28,047 nucleotides of DNA from Methanolapillus africanus (GTDB lineage: Archaea > Halobacteriota > Methanosarcinia > Methanosarcinales > Methanosarcinaceae). The translations under genes were made by a program, and so were the position numbers. This document shows positions 1 to 7,436 of this stretch, in pieces; position 1 is the first letter of the stretch; every line of letters starts with the position of its first letter. The notes beneath the pieces were generated by a model. It was given only the letters and a program-made list of their open reading frames with translations, was not told the DNA's origin and ran no database searches. The DNA lies in NCBI RefSeq assembly GCF_032714475.1, contig NZ_JAWDKD010000014.1, positions 1 through 28,047 of the forward strand, in the 5' to 3' direction.

Positions 1-133
<133 letters not shown>

Positions 134-134
134 C

Positions 135-177
135 GCCCTATCTGATTCATCGGCTTTGCCGATGAATCAGATAGGGC
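135..177. repeat. Perfect 20-bp inverted repeat with TTT loop
   Basis: Bases 135-154 are exactly complementary to 158-177, leaving a 3-base TTT loop. The arms are of mixed composition (they contain CCCTATCTGATTC and its complement), so this is not a by-product of AT-richness. It lies 7 bp from the end of the heptamer array and beyond the 3' end of phoU. There is no oligo-T tail on either side, so a standard intrinsic terminator is unlikely. A cruciform, the end of a repeat element, or a structured RNA are alternatives. Confidence 0.9.
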
Positions 178-231
178 ACAATTCCAAACTGAGATAGAGT
201 AGAAGAAATAGAAATTCAAGTGGAAACAAAA

Positions 232-380
232 GCTGAAAATTAAAAATAGTGAACAGATGATGCAAACTGAAACTACAAAACAGTCAACAGCAGGTACAAA
301 CTGAAAATTAAAAATAGTGAACAGAAGGTGCAAACTGAAACTATAAAACAGTCAACTGCAGGTGCAAACTGAAAATTCAA
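232..380 (+). repeat. 34-bp alternating direct repeats (4 full units plus a partial)
   Basis: Contiguous units of exactly 34 bp start at 232, 266, 300 and 334, with a truncated unit at 368-380. They alternate between type 1 (core AAAAATAGTGAACAG) and type 2 (core AAAACAGTCAAC). Every full unit begins with CTGAAA after its first base and ends in GGTGCAA or a close variant. The same two types in the same order recur at 23616-23683. There are no spacers between units, so this is not a CRISPR array. Confidence 0.88.
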
Positions 381-559
381 ACTGAATAACAGATGCAGAA
401 AACAGAAAAAAGAAAAATAGATCGGAAATTTGGAATTTGCAATCTGAAAAGCAAACCCAAACTTCTCGCGGCGCAGCCGCAATGCGACCGAAGGGAGCAA
501 TCCGTAGATTCAGACTCCCACCGCCCTTGAAAATTTGCGAAGCGAAGCGGAGCAAATTT

Positions 560-1201
560 TTAATTGAGCTTCACATGCTCGTATTTCACCAAATACACGA
601 CTTCTTCGCAAATGTTGGTCGCATAATCGGCAATCCGCTCAATATGTTCCGCTAAAATCAGCACTTGAAGCGGAATATCGTAGGGATTTCCGTTCATGAT
701 GCTGGTGCGCATGTTCCAGAAAACGACGTCGATGTCGTCGTCCATCTCGGCGATTCTGTAAGCCAGTTCAATGTCGCGGGTTTCGTACGCTTTCATGGCG
801 CCCAAAAGCATGTCGCCGGTTTTTTGCCGGATTCGGGTGAGCGATTCCATCAAATCGTCGCTGACCTTGTTGCGCTGCTCATAAAGCGCATATTCGGAAA
901 TATCGACCGCGTGATCGCTGACGCGCTCCAAATCGGTGGCAATCCGAATCGCGCAAATCAATTCCCGCGTGTCCCGGGCCAGCGGCTGCTGAAGAGAAAT
1001 CAAGTGAATGGCCGTCACCTCAATGCTTCTTTCAAGCATATCCGGCGTGTTGTCCATTTCCGTGACGTCTTTGGCAAGCTCCTCATCCTGATTCCAAAAA
1101 GCGTCCATGCTCTGCTCGAACATATCGTAGGCGATCGCACCCATGTGAAGAATAATTTTCTTCATCTTGTCCATATCTTGCTGGTATTGCTGGCGCAGCA
1201 T
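560..1201 (-). CDS. phoU: Phosphate-signalling complex protein PhoU
   Basis: PhoU is a metal-binding, all-helical cytoplasmic regulator that works with the Pst transporter to limit phosphate uptake. The 213-residue product has the family's usual length and its two related helical bundles. Each carries an ExxxD metal-binding signature: E92/D96 in a DLERVSDHA context, and E188/D192 in an EHIERIADYATNICE context. It is the last gene of the pst operon. Its ATG shares one base with the TAA stop of pstB (TAATG), so the two are translationally coupled. The stop is TAA. The C-terminus ends abruptly after a VKYEHVKLN tail, where a repeat-derived patch begins. Identification is firm; the role follows from the family and the operon. 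Confidence 0.96.
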   Translation of the reverse strand: MLRQQYQQDMDKMKKIILHMGAIAYDMFEQSMDAFWNQDEELAKDVTEMDNTPDMLERSIEVTAIHLISLQQPLARDTRELICAIRIATDLERVSDHAVDISEYALYEQRNKVSDDLMESLTRIRQKTGDMLLGAMKAYETRDIELAYRIAEMDDDIDVVFWNMRTSIMNGNPYDIPLQVLILAEHIERIADYATNICEEVVYLVKYEHVKLN

Positions 1202-2073
1202 TAACCGAACCTCCCCGTAATGTATTCCTCTGTTCTCGTATCTTTCGGGTTTTCAAACATGTGAATGGTTTCCCCCGCCTCAACCAAATCGCCCGACAAG
1301 AAGAAAGCGGTGTAATCCGAAATCCGGGCCGCTTGCTGCATGTTGTGCGTCACAACAATAATGGTGTAATCCGATTTAAGCTCCATCATCAATTCTTCAA
1401 TCTTTCCGGTTGAAATCGGGTCAAGCGCGCTGCACGGCTCGTCAAAAAGAATGATTTCGGGATCCACTGCAAGCGTCCGCGCAATGCACAATCGCTGCTG
1501 CTGGCCGCCTGAAAGCGACAACGCCGACGATTTCAAACGGTCTTTGACCTCGTCCCAAAGCGCCGCGCGTTTGAGCGCATGCTCGACGATGCCGGGCAAA
1601 TCTTTTTTCGGAACGCCGTGAATCCGGGGGCCGTAGGCCACGTTTTCAAAGATCGACATCGGAAACGGATTTGCCTTTTGGAAAACCATGCCGACGCGTT
1701 TTCTTAAATCAACGACGTCCACATCTTTATCATAAATATTGGCGCCGTCCACAATGACTTCCCCATCGATTTTACAATTCGGAACCATATCATTCATCCG
1801 GTTCAGCGTCCGCAAAAACGTCGATTTGCCGCAGCCGGACGGACCGATAAACGAATAAACGCAATTCTTCGGAATGTTGAGCGTAATGCCTTTCAGCGCC
1901 TGAACCGGTCCGTACCACAGTTTCAAATCCGAAACCGTGATGGTATTTTCAACCGGGCGGCTCGGAAACTTCTGCTCCGGCCCGAAGTCAACAAAACTCT
2001 CCGCTGTTCTATAGCGTTTTTTGAGAGGGGAATCCGTGAAAACAGGGACGGACTCTGATAAATTTTCTGCCAT
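1201..2073 (-). CDS. pstB: Phosphate ABC transporter ATP-binding protein PstB
   Basis: This is the ATPase that powers phosphate import through PstCA at the membrane. It shows Walker A GPSGCGKST, the ABC signature LSLSGGQQQR, Walker B IILFDEP and the H-loop histidine in VTHNM; the PstB-typical FQKANPFPMS Q-loop is also clear. I choose the ATG at 2073 (290 aa) because AGGA lies about 8 bases upstream. A longer frame from 2103 adds ten residues but has no ribosome binding site. The first 40 residues form an N-terminal extension before the ABC core (ITVSDLKLWYG). The gene is coupled to phoU by a one-base overlap and is separated from pstA by about 160 bp containing a stem-loop. Confidence 0.97.
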   Translation of the reverse strand: MAENLSESVPVFTDSPLKKRYRTAESFVDFGPEQKFPSRPVENTITVSDLKLWYGPVQALKGITLNIPKNCVYSFIGPSGCGKSTFLRTLNRMNDMVPNCKIDGEVIVDGANIYDKDVDVVDLRKRVGMVFQKANPFPMSIFENVAYGPRIHGVPKKDLPGIVEHALKRAALWDEVKDRLKSSALSLSGGQQQRLCIARTLAVDPEIILFDEPCSALDPISTGKIEELMMELKSDYTIIVVTHNMQQAARISDYTAFFLSGDLVEAGETIHMFENPKDTRTEEYITGRFG

Positions 2074-2222
2074 TTTGATTTCCTGTTTGTTGTCAGTTAA
2101 CAATTTGATTTTGAAATAATAAGATGGTAATAATTATGTTGGTTTTGATTGGATTTGATTATTCAATTTGCTTATCGCTTATAATTTGATTTTTAAGTGA
2201 TTTTAATTTGACAATAAATGAA

Positions 2223-2240
2223 GGCTTGAAAAATCAAGCC
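2223..2240 (-). other. Stem-loop spanning the pstA stop codon
   Basis: GGCTTGA (2223-2229) pairs perfectly with TCAAGCC (2234-2240) around an AAAA loop, and the pstA TGA stop (2236-2234) lies inside the stem. Downstream on the minus strand is AT-rich without a clean oligo-T run. It could stabilise the 3' end of upstream message, act as a processing site, or partially terminate between pstA and pstB, which would give different levels of permease and ATPase. The structure is seen; the function is inferred. Confidence 0.55.
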
Positions 2241-3211
2241 AGCTTTTTCTTATAATGTCTCCGAATCGCGGTGGCGGTCAAATTCATCAGAAGAACAATC
2301 GCCAAAAGGATCAAAGCCGTTCCGTATTGAAGCGACCGGGTCAGTTCAATGTTCATGCTTTCAGTCGCCATCACATACAAGTGGTACGACAGCGCCATAA
2401 ACGGTGAAAAGACACTGTCCGGAATGCGCGGATAGAAGTAAACCGCTCCCGTAAACATAATGGGCGCCGTCTCGCCGGCCGCGCGGCCGATGCTGAGAAT
2501 AATGCCCGTCAAAATACCGGAGTAAGCAGACGGTAAAACCGCCCGGCGAATGGTTTCCCATTTGGTGACGCCCAACGCATACGACGCGTCGCGCAGATCT
2601 TTGGGAACCGACAGGAGCGATTCCTGCGTGGTTCGGATGATCACCGGCAAAATCAAGACGCCCATCGTGAGAGACGCTGTCAAAATGGACGACGGCAAAC
2701 CGATGTATTTGATGAAAAGCGCCATACCGAAAAGTCCGAAAACGATGGACGGCGTTCCCGCCAGATTGTTGACGGCTTGTTCGACGACCCATTTGGCTTT
2801 TCCGTCCGGCGCGTATTCCGTCAAATAAATGGCGGAAAGAATGCCGGCCGGAACCGCAAACAACAAGGACAAAATCACCAATTCGATTGTTCCGACAATA
2901 CACGGCAGAATACCGCCGGCCGTCATGCCTTTGATCGGCATTTGCGTTAAAAACGTCAAGTTGATGGCGGACCAGCCGTTGAGAACAATATCAATCACAA
3001 TGGCAAGCAAAGCTAAAACCACGACCACAGCGGACAATTTCATCAGCAAAAAAGCAAGTGATTGGAAAAAGTCACTTCGTTTCCGCGCTGCGCTTTTGGA
3101 GGCAGGCTTGGAGATGGGTTTGGAGATAGGTTTGGATGATTTGGATACCGGCTGAGATAAATCGGATATCGGCTGAGATGAGTCGGATAAATGATTGGAT
3201 TGGGAATTCAT
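2234..3211 (-). CDS. pstA: Phosphate ABC transporter permease PstA
   Basis: One of the two membrane permeases of the phosphate importer. After a cytoplasmic tail come about six hydrophobic segments and the cytoplasmic coupling loop (DLRDASYALGVTKWETIRRAVLP) that contacts PstB. The frame can start at GTG 3217, which overlaps the pstC stop by 4 bp (GTGA), or at ATG 3211. I prefer ATG 3211 (325 aa) because GAGGTG sits about 5 bases upstream of it. The tail (about residues 5-42) is odd: it is a low-complexity Ser/Lys/Pro/Ile tract with repeated SKPISKP units, encoded by short DNA repeats at about 3105-3200. Such a tail is not part of the family core and has probably arisen by repeat expansion. 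The permease call is firm. Confidence 0.95.
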   Translation of the reverse strand: MNSQSNHLSDSSQPISDLSQPVSKSSKPISKPISKPASKSAARKRSDFFQSLAFLLMKLSAVVVVLALLAIVIDIVLNGWSAINLTFLTQMPIKGMTAGGILPCIVGTIELVILSLLFAVPAGILSAIYLTEYAPDGKAKWVVEQAVNNLAGTPSIVFGLFGMALFIKYIGLPSSILTASLTMGVLILPVIIRTTQESLLSVPKDLRDASYALGVTKWETIRRAVLPSAYSGILTGIILSIGRAAGETAPIMFTGAVYFYPRIPDSVFSPFMALSYHLYVMATESMNIELTRSLQYGTALILLAIVLLMNLTATAIRRHYKKKLA

Positions 3212-3213
3212 GG

Positions 3214-4128
3214 TCACACCTCAAACCTGTATTTTCGTTTCACGGCGTCTGCGATCATATTAATGGCAAACGTCATCACGAACAAAACGACGCCGACGGC
3301 AAACAAGGCGTAATAGTGTTCGGTTCCCTTCGCAACTTCACCCATTTCAAGAGCGATCGTCGCCGTCATCGTTCGAACGGATGACAAATACGGTTCCGAC
3401 CACGGAATAATTGCCATGTTCCCGGTGACCATCATGACGGCCATGGTTTCGCCGACAGCGCGTCCGATTCCTAAAATGACGGACGCGGAAATGCCGGAAA
3501 TGGCGGCCGGCAGCACCACTTTATAGATGGTTTGCCAGTGGGTGGAACCGAGAGCAAACGATCCTTGACGCAGGGAATCCGGAACAGATGAAATCGCGTC
3601 TTCCGAAATAGAAATGATCGTCGGAAGCGCCATCAGAGAAAGAATGATCGAACCGGTCAGCGCCGTCTGCCCGGTGGTCAGAGAAAAGAGATTCTGGATC
3701 AACGGAACCAAAACGACCAAACCAAAGAAACCGAGAACGATTGACGGAATACCGGCCAAAAGTTCGACGGCGGATTTCAAAAGACCGGCCGTTTTGGGAC
3801 TTGCCAATTCCGCAATGTAGATCGCATTTAAGATACCAACCGGAAGCGCAATCGCAATGGCGCCGACCGTCACCAGGACGGATCCGGCCAAAAGCGGGAG
3901 CAGACCGAACAGTGGCGGTGAATTCGCCGGTTTCCATTCGGTTCCGGTTAAGAAGTCCGCCACGTTGTACGTGGTAAAGAAATGAGATGCTTCCTCAAAG
4001 AGAAAAAGACAAATCAGGAAAAGAATCAAAACCGTTCCGATGCCGGCGGCTAAAAAAATAAGTTTAGCGGCATTTGCTTTGAAATGCCGGTAAGTATTTG
4101 TTTTATTTTTTTCCGAATTTAAAGTCAT
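3214..4128 (-). CDS. pstC: Phosphate ABC transporter permease PstC
   Basis: Partner permease of PstA (304 aa, usual length). It has an N-terminal membrane helix (about residues 22-45), a periplasm-side loop with FLTGTEWKP typical of PstC, then five further hydrophobic segments. The coupling loop DSLRQGSFALGSTHWQTIYKVVLP and the following IGRAVGETMAVMM are characteristic. GGGAGA lies about 11 bases before the ATG. Its TGA stop overlaps a possible GTG start of pstA, so these two genes are translated as a coupled pair. It follows pstS after 65 bp, enough space for partial processing so that the binding protein is made in excess. Confidence 0.96.
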   Translation of the reverse strand: MTLNSEKNKTNTYRHFKANAAKLIFLAAGIGTVLILFLICLFLFEEASHFFTTYNVADFLTGTEWKPANSPPLFGLLPLLAGSVLVTVGAIAIALPVGILNAIYIAELASPKTAGLLKSAVELLAGIPSIVLGFFGLVVLVPLIQNLFSLTTGQTALTGSIILSLMALPTIISISEDAISSVPDSLRQGSFALGSTHWQTIYKVVLPAAISGISASVILGIGRAVGETMAVMMVTGNMAIIPWSEPYLSSVRTMTATIALEMGEVAKGTEHYYALFAVGVVLFVMTFAINMIADAVKRKYRFEV

Positions 4129-4193
4129 AGAACTGCATCTCCCGAATTTTAAAAATCATTTTTTGAATTTCGGTAAAATTTTCAAATAAATGA

Positions 4194-5039
4194 TTAATTT
4201 TTGTTAACGGGAGCATAACCGACTTCGGCCACAATGAGCTGTCCTTCCGGACTCATCACGTAATCAATGAAGCGGGTGGCGCCTTCCGACGGTGTTTGCG
4301 TCGTGTACAAATAGAGCGGGCGGGAAAGCGGGTAAGTGCCGGTCAAAATATTGGATTCCGTCGGATAAACCGCCGTGCCGTTTACGTCGATGCCGAGTGT
4401 TTTGACGCGGGAGTCTTGGTAAGCGGCGCCGATAAAGCCGATGGCGTTCGCGTTTTGGGCGACTTCTTGTGTGACGGCGCCGGTGGCGGATTGTGTAATC
4501 ATGTCCGTTCTGAAAGAGTTGTTGCCGATCACAGCTTCTTTGAAGAATTCTTGCGTTCCGGAGGCGGAGTCGCGGGCAATGACGGCGATTTTCATATCGT
4601 TTCCGCCGACTTGGTTCCAGTTGGTGATTTCGCCGGTGTAGATTTTTTGGAGCTGGTCCAAGGTGAGAGAATTCACAGGGTTGCCCGGGTTGACGATAAT
4701 GGTAATGCCGTCCCAAGCGATGACGGTTTCAACCGGCTCAATGCCGTTTGCATTGGCGCCGGCGACTTCTTTGTCGTTGATTTTTCTGGAAGACATCGCA
4801 ATGTCGTTCGTCTTGTCAATCAATTCGGCAATGCCGGTTCCGGAGCCGCCGCCTTTGAGAACGATGAGATCGGCGTGATCGGTCATGTAATCTTCCGAAA
4901 GCGTTTGGACAAGCGGGAGAACAGTTGTGGAACCGCTGATGTCAACGGTTTCGGAGTCGGTACTCAAACAGCCGGCCCCGAGGACGACAGCTGCGATCAA
5001 TAAAGAGAAAATGATAATTTTGGGTAAACTTTTATTCAT
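4194..5039 (-). CDS. pstS: Phosphate-binding lipoprotein PstS
   Basis: The extracellular substrate-binding protein of the Pst importer. From ATG 5039 (281 aa) it has a lipoprotein signal: Lys-containing start, hydrophobic stretch, and the lipobox LGAGC with Cys24 as the lipidation site. The mature part begins with ISGSTTVLPL and contains SSRKIND and ARDSASGTQEFF, the phosphate-binding loops of PstS. The frame opens 12 codons earlier at 5075, but GGAG about 9 bases before ATG 5039 and the immediate signal peptide decide for the shorter form. It is the first gene of the operon and faces a 677-bp regulatory region that it shares with the divergent CBS-domain gene. Identification is firm. Confidence 0.96.
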   Translation of the reverse strand: MNKSLPKIIIFSLLIAAVVLGAGCLSTDSETVDISGSTTVLPLVQTLSEDYMTDHADLIVLKGGGSGTGIAELIDKTNDIAMSSRKINDKEVAGANANGIEPVETVIAWDGITIIVNPGNPVNSLTLDQLQKIYTGEITNWNQVGGNDMKIAVIARDSASGTQEFFKEAVIGNNSFRTDMITQSATGAVTQEVAQNANAIGFIGAAYQDSRVKTLGIDVNGTAVYPTESNILTGTYPLSRPLYLYTTQTPSEGATRFIDYVMSPEGQLIVAEVGYAPVNKN

Positions 5040-5177
5040 AATAAGAGGTCTCCGGTTCCGCCCGAAAAATAACATTTTAAGGCGCGGAACAGTTTTGAGA
5101 TATTTTTGATTTTTGGGAACTTTTTATTTACTGTTTTTGATTTGAGTTGTTGGATCTGATAACCCATATAGAAAATA

Positions 5178-5336
5178 TATAGATTATATATTATTGTTTG
5201 AACTTGTTTTTCTTATTTTAAATTGAAAAATATAGATTTCAATTTAAAAAGAACCACGTCAAACATCAAGCGAAAAAAGGGATAAATCCTATTTATAGAT
5301 TCTACCAATAATCTATATACATACCAATAATCTATA
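5178..5336 (-). promoter_or_regulatory. Cluster of five TATAGATT/AATCTATA motifs upstream of pstS
   Basis: The 8-mer TATAGATT occurs at 5178-5185, 5231-5238 and 5294-5301, and its reverse complement AATCTATA at 5310-5317 and 5329-5336. The last two lie in 15-bp direct repeats (TACCAATAATCTATA) exactly 19 bp apart. The third and fourth form an inverted repeat with an 8-bp spacer. The first overlaps the best minus-strand TATA-like element (TATATAAT, near 5185). This arrangement suits a phosphate-responsive regulator, but no such regulator is identified here. Confidence 0.5.
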
Positions 5337-5644
5337 ATTTTTACGAAAAATATATATTTCCAATGGAGAACGAGAAATATAGGCATAAATACATAAATAA
5401 CCGTGTAAAATTATGAAGAAGAAAAATTAAAAAACAAATCTGAAAAGAGGCAAAAAAAGGAAAAAAGAAGCAAAAATAAAGCAAAAATGAAACAAAAGGA
5501 AACAAAATAAATCAAGATGAATCAATAAATAAAAATTGACACATTCTGCAAATAATTATTTTAAAAATAATTCCCAAAAAATAAACAAAACCATCAATAG
5601 ATATTTATCCAATACGGCTCATTTCTCCCATGAATTTTAGATAT

Positions 5645-5694
5645 TATATAAATTAAAAAATAAATATAAAAATCCGGCATTTTATTGACGCCGG
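5645..5694 (+). promoter_or_regulatory. TATA box and leader stem-loop of the CBS-domain gene
   Basis: TATATAAA at 5645-5652 is a good archaeal TATA box 65 bp before the ATG at 5717, placing the expected transcript start near 5675. A small stem-loop, CCGGC (5674-5678) with GCCGG (5690-5694), would then form the very 5' end of the transcript. AGGTG follows at a normal distance before the ATG. The box is seen; the start point and any leader function are inferred. Confidence 0.4.
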
Positions 5695-5716
5695 GAAATC
5701 AATAAAAGGTGTAAAA

Positions 5717-6580
5717 ATGGTCAACAATTTGAAAGTGGAAGACGTTATGGTCAGAAATGTGACCGCTGCGACCCTTCCCGGTTCCCGTGACGAAGTCTTG
5801 GCGATTTTGAGAGACAAGAAGGTTTCAGGCGTTCCGGTGCTGAAGGACAACAAAGTGGTCGGCATCGTCTCCCGAACGAACATTTTGAAAAACCCGGAAG
5901 AAGAGCAGTTGGCTCTGTTGATGTCCCGGAATCCGATCACCATTCATGTCGGCGAAAGTTTGAAAGAAGCCGCCCGTATCCTTTACGAGAAAAACATCCG
6001 GCGTCTGCCGGTCATCAGCGACGGCGGCAAATTGGAAGGCCTCATCACAACAGCCGACATTATCAGCGCAATTGCGGACCTCAACATCGAAACGCCGATT
6101 AAGCAATACCTTTCTCCCAATGTTTACGTTCTTTGGAATGAAACGCCGCTTCCGGTCGTTTCCCTGCTCATGGATTTGGCGGACGTCAAAGCCTGTCCGA
6201 TCGTGGATGCCGGCCTCAATTTGATCGGCATCATTTCCGACCGCGACGTCGTCGGCGCCAGCATTATTGAAGACCGCGTTGAAAAATCCGACATGTCCGC
6301 CGGAAACGACGACGACAGCTGGACTTGGGAATCCATGCGCGACACGATGAGCATTTATTACAGCGTTTCCCGCGTGCGCCTCCCCGCCGACAAATTCGCG
6401 AAAGACATCATGATTTCAAACATGATTACCGCGACCGATTTGGCCAGCGTTGATTCCTGCGCGAAAAAGATGAAACGCAACAAAATCGACCAAATCCCGA
6501 TCATCGACGCCACCGGAAAATTGGAAGGCATGCTCCGGGACCGCGATTTGCTGCTTCCGCTGATTGAGATGGGAGATTAA
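5717..6580 (+). CDS. Protein with four CBS domains
   Basis: The 287 residues comprise four CBS (cystathionine-beta-synthase) modules and no catalytic domain: roughly residues 5-55, 65-118, 128-182 and 225-285. Each shows the typical V/I-P-V/I-x-D/K followed by GI(V/I)SRT or G(M/L)xRDRD motif (SGVPVLKDNKVVGIVSRTNI; RLPVISDGGKLEGLITTADI; ACPIVDAGLNLIGIISDRDV; QIPIIDATGKLEGMLRDRDL). Pairs of CBS domains bind adenosyl ligands such as AMP, ATP or S-adenosylmethionine, so this is probably a soluble energy-state sensor. A polar linker (about 195-215, Asp-rich) separates modules 3 and 4. AGGTG precedes the ATG. The partner is unknown; sharing a control region with pst is suggestive only. Confidence 0.9.
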   Translation: MVNNLKVEDVMVRNVTAATLPGSRDEVLAILRDKKVSGVPVLKDNKVVGIVSRTNILKNPEEEQLALLMSRNPITIHVGESLKEAARILYEKNIRRLPVISDGGKLEGLITTADIISAIADLNIETPIKQYLSPNVYVLWNETPLPVVSLLMDLADVKACPIVDAGLNLIGIISDRDVVGASIIEDRVEKSDMSAGNDDDSWTWESMRDTMSIYYSVSRVRLPADKFAKDIMISNMITATDLASVDSCAKKMKRNKIDQIPIIDATGKLEGMLRDRDLLLPLIEMGD

Positions 6581-6699
6581 TCATTCATTTTAATTTCCCA
6601 TTTTCATTTATTTTAATATTGAATATTTTGAGCTTTTTTTCAAAAATTATTTTCGGATCGGCTTGCCGATCCACCCTTGTTTTAAAAACCGGTGACACC

Positions 6700-7404
6700 A
6701 TGAAATCTTCCGAGTTTCCGTTCATTTTTATTAATTCCGCCATGTCCGCCGATGGTAAATTATCCACCAAAGAGCGAAAGCAGGTTAAAATTTCCGGAAA
6801 AGCCGATTTTGACCGCGTGGATACGCTGCGTGCGTCATCGGACGCGATTATGGTCGGCATCGGAACCATGCTGTCGGATAATCCGAGCCTGACCGTCAAA
6901 TCCGAAGACCGCCGAAAAGAACGGTCTGCCGCAGGAATGGAGGAAAATCCGGTTCGCGTGATTGTTGACAGCCAAGCCAAAACGCCGGTTGACGCCGACA
7001 TTTTCAAAAAGGGAAAGGGGAAGAAAATCATCGTTGTTTCAAAGGCGGCGCCGGCGGAAAAAATAAATATTCTCACTCAAAATTCGGAAACGAAGGTGAT
7101 TGTTGCTGACCCGGCCGGAACCGGAAAAGTTGATCTGATTGAGACGGCAAAGCTGCTCAGAAAAGAAGGCGTCGGAACGCTGATGGTCGAAGGCGGCGCA
7201 ACGCTCAACGAAGGATTGTTGGCGGCCGGCCTTGTCGATGAAATCAATATTTTTATCGGGAACGTCATCGTCGGCGGGAAAACAGCGCCAACGTTTGCGG
7301 ACGGCAGCGGATTTACAGAAAATAATTTGCTGAAACTGGAACTGATTTCTTTTGAAAAAATCGAAGACGGGATCCTGTTAAAGTGGAAAGTGAAAAACGG
7401 CTGA
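6700..7404 (+). CDS. arfC: 2,5-diamino-6-ribosylamino-pyrimidinone 5'-phosphate reductase (archaeal RibD-C/RIB7 type)
   Basis: Reduces the ribose of the second riboflavin-pathway intermediate using NAD(P)H, an early step for riboflavin and thus FAD and deazaflavin F420 cofactors in archaea. The 234-residue protein matches the stand-alone RibD C-terminal (DHFR-like) fold: INSAMSADGKLST at the start, DAIMVGIGTMLSDNPSLTV, VRVIVDSQAKTP, and the cofactor-binding LMVEGGATLNEGLLAAGLVDE. It lacks a deaminase domain, as archaeal and fungal enzymes do. A frame opening at 6619 adds 27 unlike residues; I choose ATG 6700 because GGTGA lies 4 bases upstream and the homologous domain begins at once. It ends convergently with the CbiC-like gene, 32 bp away. 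Confidence 0.92.
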   Translation: MKSSEFPFIFINSAMSADGKLSTKERKQVKISGKADFDRVDTLRASSDAIMVGIGTMLSDNPSLTVKSEDRRKERSAAGMEENPVRVIVDSQAKTPVDADIFKKGKGKKIIVVSKAAPAEKINILTQNSETKVIVADPAGTGKVDLIETAKLLRKEGVGTLMVEGGATLNEGLLAAGLVDEINIFIGNVIVGGKTAPTFADGSGFTENNLLKLELISFEKIEDGILLKWKVKNG

Positions 7405-7436
7405 GTCAAAAATAAAAATGAGAAAGGTAAAATGGG

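Larger units (their letters stand above)
5040..5716. other. Long AT-rich divergent intergenic region between pstS and the CBS gene
   Basis: This 677-bp region contains no credible gene. It holds the pst promoter and operator-like cluster (5178-5336), an A-rich tract with irregular GAAGCAAAAA/GAAACAAAAG repeats (about 5440-5520), and the promoter of the CBS gene at its right end. The tract of purine-rich microsatellite resembles that at 10765-10830. Confidence 0.7.

Noticed and set aside
232..380. CRISPR array
   Set aside because: Repeats of 34 bp follow one another without spacers and no cas genes are present.
437..655. 72-residue plus-strand frame next to phoU
   Set aside because: Covers the dispersed repeat patch and the phoU end; no ribosome site. 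The peptide (RPKGAIRRFRLPPPLK) is a typical repeat-derived translation.
665..1204. 179-residue frame antisense to phoU
   Set aside because: No domain, no ribosome site; phoU on the other strand is certain.
4296..5003. 235-residue frame antisense to pstS
   Set aside because: Shadow of a clearly identified gene in a codon-biased region.
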